Assembly: GCA_023416695.1 (NCBI GenBank)
Contig: JAEZGY010000067.1
Location: 41,426-105,425 of the forward strand
Origin: Bacillota bacterium
GTDB lineage: Bacteria; Bacillota; Clostridia; Lachnospirales; Lachnospiraceae
Reading direction: 5' to 3'
DNA: 64,000 bases
Shown here: positions 9,164-17,733 of the stretch, one piece after another
How the letters are laid out: each line of letters opens with the position of its first letter
Numbering within the stretch: the stretch's first letter is position 1
Translations under genes and position numbers: made by a program
The notes under the pieces: model-generated
Database searches by the model: none
What the model saw: the letters and a program-made list of their open reading frames with translations, nothing else
What the model was told of the DNA's origin: nothing

Positions 9164-12100
9164 TGCCAAAGATTGAAAGTATAAAAAAAGTATTAGTAAT
9201 TGGTTCCGGTCCTATTGTTATCGGCCAGGCAGCAGAGTTTGATTACGCAGGTACACAGGCTTGTCGTTCCTTAAAGGAAGAGGGCATCGAGGTTGTACTA
9301 GTAAACTCTAACCCTGCTACAATCATGACAGATAAAGAAATCGCTGATCAAGTATACATTGAACCACTTAATGTAGAACTTGTGAAACAGTTGATTTTAA
9401 AGGAACAGCCAGATAGCGTACTTCCAACCCTTGGTGGACAGGCAGCACTAAACATAGCCATGGAATTAGAAGAGTGTGGTTTTCTTCGTGAAAATGGTGT
9501 AAAGCTTATTGGTACTACTTCTGAAACTATTAAGAAAGCAGAAGACCGCTTAGAATTTAAGAATACCATGGAGAAAATCGGTGAGCCAGTTGCTGCAAGT
9601 TTAGTAGTAACAAATGTTAAGGATGCGGTTGCTTTTGCTGCAACCATTGGATATCCAGTGGTAATTCGCCCTGCTTATACCCTTGGTGGCAGTGGCGGTG
9701 GTATCGCTAACAACCCTGTGGAGCTAGAAGATATCTGCTCCAATGGTCTAAGACTAAGCCGTGTAGGTCAGTGTCTAATTGAAAGATGTATTGCTGGATG
9801 GAAAGAAATTGAGTATGAGGTTATGCGAGATAGTGCTGGTAACTGTATTACCGTATGTAATATGGAGAATTTGGATCCAGTCGGTGTGCATACAGGAGAC
9901 AGTATCGTTGTAGCACCTTCCCAAACCTTAACTGACAAAGACCATCAAATGTTACGTACCTCAGCTTTAAATATTATTACAGAACTAAATATTACTGGTG
10001 GGTGTAACGTACAGTATGCTCTGAATCCAGAATCCTTTGAATACTGCGTTATTGAAGTAAACCCTCGTGTAAGCCGTTCCTCAGCTCTTGCAAGTAAGGC
10101 TACAGGCTATCCAATAGCAAAGGTTGCAGCAAAGATTGCCTTAGGCTATACCTTAGATGAAATTAAAAATGCCATTACTGGTAAGACCTATGCTAGCTTT
10201 GAGCCTGCCCTTGACTATTGTGTAGTGAAGATACCAAGACTTCCCTTTGATAAGTTCATTATGGCACAGAGAACCTTGACCACCCAGATGAAGGCCACTG
10301 GTGAGGTAATGAGTATCTGTAACAACTTTGAAGGGGCTCTTATGAAAGCCCTTCGATCTCTAGAGCAGCATGTAGATAGTCTCATTACTACTGAATATGA
10401 TGATATGACAGATGAAGAAGTGATTGAGAAATTCCATGTAGTAGATGACAAAAGAATCTTTCTTATTGCAGAGGCTATCAGAAGAGGGATTGCTTATGAA
10501 GTCATCAACGATATTACCAAGATAGATATATGGTTCATTGATAAGATTGCCATTCTTGTAGAAATGGAGCAACGTCTTAAAACTGAGGAGCTTACTCCTG
10601 AACTGTTAGCACAAGCAAAGCGAATAGAATTTCCTGATAAAGTAATAGCTGAGCTTACTGGTAAGAAAGAGACAGAGATAAAGGCTATGCGTTACGAACA
10701 TAACATTATCAAAGCCTTTAAGATTGTAGATACCTGTGCAGCTGAGTTTGAAGCTAGCACTCCATATTATTATGGCTGCTTTGGAAGTCTTGATGAGGTA
10801 GATCCACATTCCGATAAAGAAAAGATACTAGTTCTAGGAAGTGGCCCTATCCGTATTGGACAGGGAATTGAATTTGACTACTGTTCAGTTCATGCTACCT
10901 GGGCTTTAAGAAAAGCAGGTTATGAAACCATCATTGTTAATAATAACCCAGAGACAGTAAGTACGGATTTTGACATCGCAGATAAACTCTATTTTGAACC
11001 ACTTACTCCAGAGGATGTAGAAAATATAGTACGTCTTGAGAAGCCAACTGGAGCGGTAGTACAGTTTGGTGGACAGACAGCAATTAAGCTAACAGATAGC
11101 CTTATGAAAATGGGTGTTAAGATACTTGGAACTTCTGCAGAGGATGTAGATGCCGCTGAGGACCGAGAGCTGTTTGACGATATTTTAGAGGAATGCTGTA
11201 TTCCAAGACCACAAGGAAAAACTGTATATACCACAGAGGAGGCCCTAGCTGCAGCCAACGAACTAGGCTATCCAGTACTGGTTCGTCCTTCCTATGTACT
11301 TGGTGGACAGGGAATGCAGATTGCCATTTCTGATGAAGATGTTATTGAGTTTATGAGTATCATTAACCGACATCTGCAGGAACATCCAATCTTAGTAGAT
11401 AAGTACTTGATGGGTAAGGAAGTAGAAGTAGATGCCGTTTGTGACGGAGAAGACATTATTATCCCAGGTATTATGGAACATGTGGAACGAGCAGGTATCC
11501 ACTCTGGTGATAGTATTAGTGTATATCCAACCCAAAATGTATCTGAAAAATGTAAACTAGTTATAGAAGACTATACAAGAAAATTGGCAAAGAGCCTTCA
11601 TGTAGTTGGGCTTATTAATATCCAGTTTATCATATACCAGGAAGAGGTTTATGTTATTGAGGTAAACCCTCGTTCTAGCCGTACGGTACCATACATTAGT
11701 AAGGTAACTGGTATTCCTATTGTGGATATAGCATCTAGAGTAATTCTTGGAGAGAAGCTTCGAGACCTCGGATATACTCCAGGGCTTCAACCAGAAAGCA
11801 AGTACATTGCAGTAAAGATGCCAGTATTCTCTTTTGAGAAGCTTCGTGGTGCTGATATAAGCTTAGGGCCTGAAATGAAATCTACTGGTGAATGCTTAGG
11901 TATCTCAGAAGATTTCCATGAAGCCTTATATAAAGCCTTCTTAGGCTCTGGTGTAAATCTACCTAAACATAAGAAAATGATTATGACTGTAAAAGATGCA
12001 GATAAGTTAGAGGCTGTTCAAGTAGGTAAGAGATTTAAAGCCTTAGGCTATGATATTTTTGCTACTAGGAGTACGTCGAAAGTATTAAATGCCAATGGGG

Positions 12101-12360
12101 TACTTGCCTTTCCAGTAAACAAACTTGACCAAGAAGCTCCAACACTGATGGATCTATTATTAGAGCATAAGATTGACCTTGTGATTGATACACCTACTCA
12201 GGGGAGAGATAAAACGAGAGATGGCTTCTTAATTAGACGCGTGTCTATTGAGACAGGGGTAACCTGTTTAACCTCTTTGGATACAGCCAATGCCTTGTTG
12301 ACCAGCTTAGAAACTGCTGCAAAGGATAAACTTACTTTAATTAATATCGCCCATATATAA
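9163..12360 (+). CDS. carB: carbamoyl-phosphate synthase, large subunit
   Basis: 1065 aa, full length. Two homologous ATP-grasp halves: the first begins VLVIGSGPIVIGQAAEFDYA, the second ILVLGSGPIRIGQGIEFDY (about residue 555). Conserved PVVIRPAYTLGGSGGG and PVLVRPSYVLGGQGMQ are the two ATP-binding loops. A C-terminal MGS-like allosteric domain begins near residue 940. Its ATG overlaps the carA stop (TAATG) with GGAGGTG upstream, so translation is coupled. Confidence 0.97.
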   Translation: MPKIESIKKVLVIGSGPIVIGQAAEFDYAGTQACRSLKEEGIEVVLVNSNPATIMTDKEIADQVYIEPLNVELVKQLILKEQPDSVLPTLGGQAALNIAMELEECGFLRENGVKLIGTTSETIKKAEDRLEFKNTMEKIGEPVAASLVVTNVKDAVAFAATIGYPVVIRPAYTLGGSGGGIANNPVELEDICSNGLRLSRVGQCLIERCIAGWKEIEYEVMRDSAGNCITVCNMENLDPVGVHTGDSIVVAPSQTLTDKDHQMLRTSALNIITELNITGGCNVQYALNPESFEYCVIEVNPRVSRSSALASKATGYPIAKVAAKIALGYTLDEIKNAITGKTYASFEPALDYCVVKIPRLPFDKFIMAQRTLTTQMKATGEVMSICNNFEGALMKALRSLEQHVDSLITTEYDDMTDEEVIEKFHVVDDKRIFLIAEAIRRGIAYEVINDITKIDIWFIDKIAILVEMEQRLKTEELTPELLAQAKRIEFPDKVIAELTGKKETEIKAMRYEHNIIKAFKIVDTCAAEFEASTPYYYGCFGSLDEVDPHSDKEKILVLGSGPIRIGQGIEFDYCSVHATWALRKAGYETIIVNNNPETVSTDFDIADKLYFEPLTPEDVENIVRLEKPTGAVVQFGGQTAIKLTDSLMKMGVKILGTSAEDVDAAEDRELFDDILEECCIPRPQGKTVYTTEEALAAANELGYPVLVRPSYVLGGQGMQIAISDEDVIEFMSIINRHLQEHPILVDKYLMGKEVEVDAVCDGEDIIIPGIMEHVERAGIHSGDSISVYPTQNVSEKCKLVIEDYTRKLAKSLHVVGLINIQFIIYQEEVYVIEVNPRSSRTVPYISKVTGIPIVDIASRVILGEKLRDLGYTPGLQPESKYIAVKMPVFSFEKLRGADISLGPEMKSTGECLGISEDFHEALYKAFLGSGVNLPKHKKMIMTVKDADKLEAVQVGKRFKALGYDIFATRSTSKVLNANGVLAFPVNKLDQEAPTLMDLLLEHKIDLVIDTPTQGRDKTRDGFLIRRVSIETGVTCLTSLDTANALLTSLETAAKDKLTLINIAHI

Positions 12361-12371
12361 TAGGGAAGTAA

Positions 12372-12406
12372 AAAACTCCGGCAGAGATGTCGGAGTTTCC
12401 TTTACG
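12372..12406 (+). terminator. intrinsic terminator after carB
   Basis: AAACTCCG / CGGAGTTT stem with a 10-nt loop and a pyrimidine-rich tail. Confidence 0.8.
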
Positions 12407-12462
12407 AATGTATAATTCTAAGGTATGATAAATTCATTAACGAAAGAAGGAAAGAGATTACG

Positions 12463-13131
12463 ATGATAAAATATGCTTTATTTGATTTGGATGGTACACT
12501 GACAGATCCTAAGATTGGAATCACTACTTGTGTGCAATTGGCCCTTAATTATTTTGGGATTGAGGTTGAGAATTTAGATGAACTACAACCTTTTATCGGT
12601 CCACCACTTAAAGATTCATTTATGAAATTCTATGGGTTATCTGAGGAGCAGGCAGTAAAAGCAATGGAAGTATATCGCTCCCGCTTTGCAGTAAAAGGTT
12701 TGTATGAAAATAATATGTATAATGGCATTGATAAGATGCTTCGTCGTCTGAGAGCTGAGGGTTATCAGTTATCAGTAGCTAGCTCAAAACCAACAATATA
12801 TGTGGAACAGATCTTAGAGCATTTTGATATAAAAAAATATTTTCATCATATAGTAGGAAGCTTTCTAGATGGAAGAAGAGTGGATAAGGAAGAAGTGGTG
12901 GAAGAAGCACTACGTCTCCTAGGGGTGTCTGAAGATAATAAGAATCAGGCTGTGATGATAGGAGATAGAAGGTTTGATGTGGAAGGGGCCAAAAGCCATG
13001 GCATTCTTAGTGTAGCTGTTTCTTATGGCTATGGGCCTAAGGAGGAGCTAAATGAGGCAAATCCTGATTATATTGTGAATACAGTAGAAGAATTAGAGAC
13101 CTTACTTCTTTCTTTGGGTGGTCTTGAATAA
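12463..13131 (+). CDS. HAD-family phosphatase (phosphoglycolate phosphatase-like)
   Basis: 222 aa HAD hydrolase with a helical cap. Motif I DLDGTLTD at the extreme N-terminus, motif II Ser/Thr in VASSKP, and motif IV MIGDRRFDVEGA. Length and cap position match the Gph/PpaX-like group; substrate could be phosphoglycolate, pyrophosphate or a nucleotide and cannot be fixed from sequence. ATG start behind AGGAAAGAG. It stands alone between a terminator and a promoter. Confidence 0.88.
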   Translation: MIKYALFDLDGTLTDPKIGITTCVQLALNYFGIEVENLDELQPFIGPPLKDSFMKFYGLSEEQAVKAMEVYRSRFAVKGLYENNMYNGIDKMLRRLRAEGYQLSVASSKPTIYVEQILEHFDIKKYFHHIVGSFLDGRRVDKEEVVEEALRLLGVSEDNKNQAVMIGDRRFDVEGAKSHGILSVAVSYGYGPKEELNEANPDYIVNTVEELETLLLSLGGLE

Positions 13132-13143
13132 TATATCCTTTTA

Positions 13144-13172
13144 TTGCCTTCCAGCTATTTCTATATTATAAT
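13144..13172 (+). promoter_or_regulatory. promoter of the GH9-like lipoprotein gene
   Basis: TTGCCT (13144-13149), 17 bp, TATAAT (13167-13172), 37 bp before the start codon. Confidence 0.7.
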
Positions 13173-13208
13173 AGAGGTAGACCTTAATCTTCTATTGTGG
13201 AGGGCGCT

Positions 13209-14795
13209 ATGGAGCGAACAAAAAAAGTAGGATTGAGGATTGGAGTAATTCTTGGCTTAATTGGTGTAGTTAGCTTTGTAGGGTGTTCAGATAATTCCCA
13301 AAAGGACACTACAAGTTATGAGACCAAGGTCAAGATCGAAGCTACTGCAGATGATTCCTATAGTACTAGTAAGGTTGATTTAGGGATGAATAGTATGGAT
13401 GAGCTAGCTGGGGAGACAAGTTATTCCATTAACCTGAATCAGATTGGTTATAGACCGAAGGATAAAAAGATTGCAGCAGTCAGTAATAATAATGGGGTAG
13501 ATACTTATCATGTATTAGATGGATCGGGGAATACTGTTTATTCAGGTAAGCTTACAGGACGAAGTTGGGATAGTGTTACAAACAGCTTAGTTCAGTATGC
13601 TGATTTTAGCATGTTTACAGAACCTGGTTCTTATTACTTAATCTGTGGAGACGAGTTATATTCAGATGAATTTACAATCGGAGAAGATGTATACCAAGAG
13701 TATTATGATGCCATTGGCAAGTATTTTTCTGATGTTTGGGAAAAGGCAAATCTACTTAGAGAGGACAAGAATTCCGATCAGTTTACCGCTAGTCTCTATA
13801 ACACGGATAAAAAGATAGATGTAACAGGTGGATGGTATGATTTAAGAGAAAGGGGTCAATTTACTGTAGATAGCTGTACTACCATAGGCTCCCTATTTTT
13901 ATTATATGACATCTACCATAATATAGATTTAAAGGAGGACGACGAAAAAGCACTTCAGCCTGAGCTGCTTCTACGTCTGATTAAACAAGAGCTAGAATGG
14001 TTAATGAAGTTACAGAATGCCCAGGGTGGCGTTTACCATAAAGTTACGGTAGAAGATGATGAGAATCAGAATGATGAGCTGTATGTATATCCAGTTAGTA
14101 CCTGTGCTACTGCTGATTTTAGTGCAATTATGGCTAAGGCATATCAATATTATGAGAAGAGCGACTGGGAATTTGCTAATAGCTGTCTTACTGCTGCACA
14201 AAAAGCATGGATGTTTTTGGAGAATGAGGAAAGTAACATAATTTTTACCAATCCAGACAGTGTCTCAACAAGCGAGTATACGGATGACGATGATCGAGAT
14301 GAACGCTTCTGGGCTGCAGTAGAGCTCTCTTTAACTACCAAAAGACCTGATTATGTTGATTACGTAACAAAAACCATAGATACAGGGTTTTATATTGGGT
14401 TTACCTGGCAGAAGGTGGCTGGCTATGCTGTCTATGATGCCGTTATAGATGGTAAGGAGATTTTTAGTACAGATACCTATGCTCGTATGCAGTCCCTAAT
14501 GGAAACCAAAGTAAGTTCTATTCAAAATCATGTAAACACGACAACCTATCAAGTGAGCTTCGATTCCTCCGTAACCTTTCAGACGATTATAAGTGAAGCC
14601 ATTACTCTTTATCTTATGGGATGGCATAATATGCAATTGGAAGTTAGTAATGGAGCTAATGTCTTTCTTGATTATCTCATGGGTGCTAATAGTAATTCAG
14701 AGAATTATGTTGGAGAATCCATGCAAATAAGCAATCTAGATATGGATTATATCGCCAAGATAGGTCTGTTATTAGTGGGGATTAATGAAAGATAA
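13209..14795 (+). CDS. GH9-like (cellulase family) lipoprotein with degenerate catalytic motifs
   Basis: 528 aa. A lipoprotein signal with Cys in SFVGCSD is followed by an acidic linker, an Ig-like CelD N-domain (about 75-165; INLNQIGYRPKDKK) and an (alpha/alpha)6-type region. Where GH9 enzymes have the catalytic DAGD motif, this protein has GGWYDLRERGQF. The C-terminal HHR motif and terminal catalytic Glu segment are not recognisable, and the sequence ends LLLVGINER. It is therefore probably a non-hydrolytic or altered relative. The start at 13209 has GGAGGG before it; an in-frame GTG lies 12 bp upstream. Confidence 0.72.
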   Translation: MERTKKVGLRIGVILGLIGVVSFVGCSDNSQKDTTSYETKVKIEATADDSYSTSKVDLGMNSMDELAGETSYSINLNQIGYRPKDKKIAAVSNNNGVDTYHVLDGSGNTVYSGKLTGRSWDSVTNSLVQYADFSMFTEPGSYYLICGDELYSDEFTIGEDVYQEYYDAIGKYFSDVWEKANLLREDKNSDQFTASLYNTDKKIDVTGGWYDLRERGQFTVDSCTTIGSLFLLYDIYHNIDLKEDDEKALQPELLLRLIKQELEWLMKLQNAQGGVYHKVTVEDDENQNDELYVYPVSTCATADFSAIMAKAYQYYEKSDWEFANSCLTAAQKAWMFLENEESNIIFTNPDSVSTSEYTDDDDRDERFWAAVELSLTTKRPDYVDYVTKTIDTGFYIGFTWQKVAGYAVYDAVIDGKEIFSTDTYARMQSLMETKVSSIQNHVNTTTYQVSFDSSVTFQTIISEAITLYLMGWHNMQLEVSNGANVFLDYLMGANSNSENYVGESMQISNLDMDYIAKIGLLLVGINER

Positions 14796-14842
14796 TGAAA
14801 TAACTGATTTGTCACAATTGTATATGAAATTTCATTATAAAC

Positions 14843-14871
14843 TTGACATTTTCCTTTTTTTGAGATAAATT
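14843..14871 (+). promoter_or_regulatory. tRNA-Leu promoter
   Basis: Consensus TTGACA (14843-14848), 17 bp, TAAATT (14866-14871), 12 bp before the mature tRNA 5' end. Confidence 0.6.
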
Positions 14872-14883
14872 ATTATACGTAAT

Positions 14884-14967
14884 GCAGTTGTGGCGGAATT
14901 GGCATACGCGCATGATTCAGGTTCATGTTCTCGCAAGGGAGTGTGGGTTCAAGTCCCATCAACTGCA
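14884..14967 (+). tRNA. tRNA-Leu (anticodon CAG)
   Basis: 84 nt class II tRNA. Acceptor GCAGTTG pairs with CAACTGC, discriminator A. Anticodon stem CATGA/TCATG encloses TTCAGGT with anticodon CAG. Long variable arm TCTC-GCAA-GGGAG and T loop TTCAAGT are present. The CCA end is not encoded. Its 3' 57 nt are the phage attachment core, so the 3' part of this functional gene is now phage-derived; the displaced original 3' end lies at 53145-53201. Confidence 0.96.
14911..14967 (+). repeat. attL core (57 bp)
   Basis: Identical to 53145-53201. It begins in the anticodon stem (CATGATTCAG) and ends at the discriminator base (AACTGCA). Flanks differ immediately on both sides. Confidence 0.95.
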
Positions 14968-14969
14968 GT

Positions 14970-15011
14970 AGGCTTTAATCCTTATTTTATAAGGGTTAGA
15001 GCCCTTTTTAA
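14970..15011 (+). terminator. phage-borne terminator for the host tRNA-Leu
   Basis: GGCTTTAATCCTT / AAGGGTTAGAGCC forms a 13-bp stem (two G-U pairs), loop ATTTTAT, then a T run. It lies inside the prophage and replaces the chromosomal terminator that integration moved to 53205-53240. Confidence 0.85.
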
Positions 15012-15016
15012 TGTAA

Positions 15017-15069
15017 GCTAAAACATGCTAAAACGGTCTAAAATATCTTACGTCAAATGACTGTCAAAA
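15017..15069 (+). promoter_or_regulatory. candidate integrase arm-type sites, left arm
   Basis: Three direct repeats of (G/T)CTAAAA start at 15017, 15027 and 15037 with exact 10-bp phasing. CGTCAA (15051) is followed 12 bp later by GTCAAA (15063), and the same pair with the same spacing occurs on the other arm at 53082/53094. Location between attL and int fits arm-binding sites; the function is inferred. Confidence 0.45.
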
Positions 15070-15092
15070 CGCCTTTCTCCGTCAGTTCTCCG

Positions 15093-16196
15093 TCACCCCT
15101 CAAGACGAATTTGTGCAATTTTACTAGTGGTTTTTTCCTTCTCTTCGTCAAGGTGAGCATAGATTTTCATAATCATAGTATAATCAGAGTGTCCCATAAG
15201 TTGCTGTGCTTTTTTTAGCGACACACCAGCATAATATAATTCGGTGCAGTAATTATGACGAAAGATATACATACATAGTCCATCAAAAGATTTTTGGTCA
15301 GACTTTTCTACAACAACGGCTTCTTTCATTCTTCTGACGATTCTAGTAAAGATATTATAATATGCACTGCGTGTCATATATTCGCCATTCTCGTTATGAA
15401 ATAGAATAGGGCATATATTTGATTTCGTGTAATCTTTAAGAGCTTCTATGACGAAATCTGGAGCTTGTATAGTTCTTTTACCGGCATCTGATTTTTCACA
15501 CTTTAGTACTGGATAGTTCTTATCAAATGTTAAAGCCTTATTAATAGAAACCTCCTTGTTGATATAGTCTATATCTTTTCTCTCTAGGGCAAATAATTCT
15601 TCTGGTCGCAAACCACATCCGTATAGCAAATATATATACGCCTTTTCTAAATCAGTCAAATTTGCCTTTGCAACGGCAGTTTTCTCAGCCTTTGTTAAGG
15701 CGCGTTTTTCCTCAGGTTTATACTTTGGAAGGTCTATATTTCTGCAAGGATTTTTGTTAATCAGTCCGTCATCAACAGCTTGCTCTAACACCTGGTGAAT
15801 TGTGATGTGCATCTGCTCACAAGTACGAGGCTTGTCCTTTCTTTGGTTAATCTGTAATTGTATATCGCTCTTGGTGATCGCGCTTAATTTTTTGTGTTCC
15901 AGTAGGTCAATATGCAAGCGAATGATCTTGTCATACATTGCCTTGGTGTTAATTTCTTTGCTGTCTTTGGCTACCTTTAACCACTTTTGGGCATATTCAC
16001 CGAATGTGAGATTTTTGTCGTTTGCATAGATACCGTGGTCAATCTCGTAGTTTATCTCTGCTACCATCTTTTCTAGTTCCTTGCTAGTCTTAGCATAAAT
16101 ATCCTTAGTAACAGGCTTTCCATCATCGGTATATAGACCAGTCCTCACCCTGGCGCTATAACGTCCATCTTTTCTCATCTTATATTTTTCAGCCAC
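15093..16196 (-). CDS. int: tyrosine site-specific integrase
   Basis: 367 aa. SAM-like core-binding domain (about 60-150) and a C-terminal catalytic domain. Arg I is in YGCGLRPEELFAL, the Lys in LKCEKSDAGKRT, Arg II in FRHNYCTEL, His in MGHSDYT and the nucleophile Tyr in KIYAHL. The first His of the HxxR box appears to be Tyr (YIFR). The start is taken as the GTG at 16196 because GGAGGGA precedes it; longer in-frame starts exist up to 16238. It catalyses integration into the tRNA-Leu gene next to it. Confidence 0.95.
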   Translation of the reverse strand: MAEKYKMRKDGRYSARVRTGLYTDDGKPVTKDIYAKTSKELEKMVAEINYEIDHGIYANDKNLTFGEYAQKWLKVAKDSKEINTKAMYDKIIRLHIDLLEHKKLSAITKSDIQLQINQRKDKPRTCEQMHITIHQVLEQAVDDGLINKNPCRNIDLPKYKPEEKRALTKAEKTAVAKANLTDLEKAYIYLLYGCGLRPEELFALERKDIDYINKEVSINKALTFDKNYPVLKCEKSDAGKRTIQAPDFVIEALKDYTKSNICPILFHNENGEYMTRSAYYNIFTRIVRRMKEAVVVEKSDQKSFDGLCMYIFRHNYCTELYYAGVSLKKAQQLMGHSDYTMIMKIYAHLDEEKEKTTSKIAQIRLEG

Positions 16197-16206
16197 TTTA
16201 TCCCTC

Positions 16207-16737
16207 CTATTCATTAAAGTATTTAAAATAGTATTCATGTTTTAATTTAAGTGTATGTATGCGATTTTCTAAGGCTTCCTGACTGACGTCTAGATATTGT
16301 GACATATATTCAGTATTTCCGTTAGTGTATTCCCATAAACCTTCCATTACCCTTGATGGCATTAACGCACAAGCAGCACCTTGGTTAGCTTGCCATTCTA
16401 TAGATTTGTGATTAGCAATATAAATATCACTATCAAGACATATAGTACGGTTTTTACCTTGATGGAACCAGTAATGGAAAAGCTCATGCATAGCTGTAAA
16501 CTTTTGTGATTTTATTGAGCGCGAGGAGTTAATAAGTATTCCAGACCGTAAATCTCCTCTTACTAGCATACCTCTTATGTTTACATCATCCAGTTTTTGA
16601 AAGCTTAATATAATTCCTTCTCTTTCGATTAATTCAAATGGATTATATGGATAACTTTTTTCTGTAATTCCAATGGAATAAAGTTTTTCCGTCACCATCT
16701 CCTCTATCTTTTGTATGGTTGTATAACCCTTTATCAT
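16207..16737 (-). CDS. ImmA/IrrE-type metallopeptidase
   Basis: 176 aa. Zincin motif HELFH in FTAMHELFHYWFHQG (about residues 83-97) with a downstream acidic region typical of ImmA/IrrE. Such peptidases cleave the phage or ICE repressor to switch on lytic genes. It lies between repressor and integrase on the same strand, and its stop overlaps the integrase Shine-Dalgarno, giving a three-gene leftward lysogeny operon. Confidence 0.9.
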   Translation of the reverse strand: MIKGYTTIQKIEEMVTEKLYSIGITEKSYPYNPFELIEREGIILSFQKLDDVNIRGMLVRGDLRSGILINSSRSIKSQKFTAMHELFHYWFHQGKNRTICLDSDIYIANHKSIEWQANQGAACALMPSRVMEGLWEYTNGNTEYMSQYLDVSQEALENRIHTLKLKHEYYFKYFNE

Positions 16738-16749
16738 GCAGGTGCCCCC

Positions 16750-17094
16750 TTATTTTTTAATCATTTCATAAAACTCCCATAATTTTCTCATATCCTCCAC
16801 GGAGACGTTTTTTGATTGCATCTCTTTAGCAAAAGAAAAGTAAGTGTCATCAAGCGTAGTAGCTTCTTGCACTGCGTGAATAACTCGGTTTTTTATATTT
16901 GTCCTCCCATTCAAATAATCCATATCCACGTTAAAATAATCAGCGATTGCTTCCATGCCTTCAATTGTTGGCATTCTAACTCCTTGCTCATACATAGATA
17001 TTGTACTCCTAGATACACCGAGTGCTTTAGCAAGTTCTCCTTGATTCATGTTTTGCTCTTTTCTTAAATTAGTTAAGATATCTTTAAATTCCAT
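16750..17094 (-). CDS. phage repressor, XRE-family HTH
   Basis: 114 aa. N-terminal helix-turn-helix (about 5-60; QGELAKALGVSRSTISMYEQG) and a short C-terminal helical tail ending YEMIKK, with no peptidase domain. This architecture, together with the adjacent ImmA-like peptidase, matches ImmR-type repressors cleaved in trans. It should bind the operator array at 17142-17266 and maintain lysogeny. Confidence 0.92.
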   Translation of the reverse strand: MEFKDILTNLRKEQNMNQGELAKALGVSRSTISMYEQGVRMPTIEGMEAIADYFNVDMDYLNGRTNIKNRVIHAVQEATTLDDTYFSFAKEMQSKNVSVEDMRKLWEFYEMIKK

Positions 17095-17141
17095 TTTTCA
17101 TCCCTCTGTTATTTAAGTTTATATTGTTACTAAGTAAATGG

Positions 17142-17266
17142 TAACACATTTGGTGTTAAATGTAAATAGCTAATAACACAATTTGTGTTACATAATAATA
17201 AGGAAAGAATTATTTTCTCATATTTTTTGACACAATAGGTGTTGACATGTGACACAAATAGTGTTA
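17142..17266. promoter_or_regulatory. operator array of the lysogeny switch (four copies)
   Basis: Four 17-bp imperfect palindromes: 17142-17158 (TAACACATTTGGTGTTA), 17174-17190 (TAACACAATTTGTGTTA), 17228-17244 (TGACACAATAGGTGTTG) and 17250-17266 (TGACACAAATAGTGTTA). Common core is ACAC-N6-7-GTGTT. The third copy touches the -35 and the fourth lies in the spacer of the rightward promoter. They are the expected targets of the repressor and Cro. Confidence 0.85.
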
Positions 17267-17270
17267 TTAT
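17242..17270 (+). promoter_or_regulatory. rightward early promoter
   Basis: TTGACA (17242-17247), exactly 17 bp, TATTAT (17265-17270), 43 bp before the Cro-like start. Operator copies overlap it, so repressor binding should block RNA polymerase. Confidence 0.88.
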
Positions 17271-17312
17271 TAGGTCACAAATACTAGTAACGCTTAGAAG
17301 GGTGGTGAAAAT

Positions 17313-17516
17313 ATGAGTCGAGAAAGTATTGGACAAAGATTAATTGAGTTGCGAGGTGACAAGCGAAGAGAAGACGTAGCTAAAGCGTTAAGTATCAGCC
17401 TTAGTGCATTACAGATGTATGAAAACGGCAAGCGAATGCCTAGATATGACATAATGGAAAAAATAGCTACATACTACGGAGTGTCTGTGTTGGACATTTT
17501 TTTTGAAAAAGAATGA
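17313..17516 (+). CDS. Cro-like XRE-family regulator
   Basis: 67 aa, a single helix-turn-helix domain (VAKALSISLSALQMYENG) ending in VLDIFFEKE. First gene of the rightward transcript and divergent from the repressor, the classical position of Cro. A fifth operator copy overlaps its stop codon. Confidence 0.88.
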   Translation: MSRESIGQRLIELRGDKRREDVAKALSISLSALQMYENGKRMPRYDIMEKIATYYGVSVLDIFFEKE

Positions 17517-17530
17517 CACAAATAGTGTTG
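17514..17530. promoter_or_regulatory. fifth copy of the switch operator
   Basis: TGACACAAATAGTGTTG, 16 of 17 identical to the copy at 17250. It overlaps the Cro-like stop codon and lies just upstream of the next gene, about 260 bp from the main array; possible roadblock or looping site. Confidence 0.75.
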
Positions 17531-17545
17531 CTTAGGAGGGATTGA

Positions 17546-17722
17546 ATGGCAGAGGTGCAAATTATGAGTATTTCACAATTAGTGGCACAAGGTTGGAGCA
17601 GAGAGACGTTATATAGAATCGCACACGCGAAAAACTCACCAGCATTTAAAAGCATTGGAGGCGGAAAGATTTATTTTAACGTGAAAAAACTGGAAGAGTA
17701 TGTTGAAAAGTATTTGAAATAA
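17546..17722 (+). CDS. small winged-HTH (excisionase-like) protein
   Basis: 58 aa, start MAEVQIMSISQ behind TAGGAGGG. The pattern LVAQGWSRETLYRIAHAKNS and then GGGKIYFNVKKLEEYVEKYL is that of MerR/Xis-type helix-turn-helix 17 proteins, in which a short wing precedes a terminal helix. It could be the excisionase or an early regulator; position next to cro supports either. Confidence 0.65.
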   Translation: MAEVQIMSISQLVAQGWSRETLYRIAHAKNSPAFKSIGGGKIYFNVKKLEEYVEKYLK

Positions 17723-17733
17723 GGAGGAATTTA

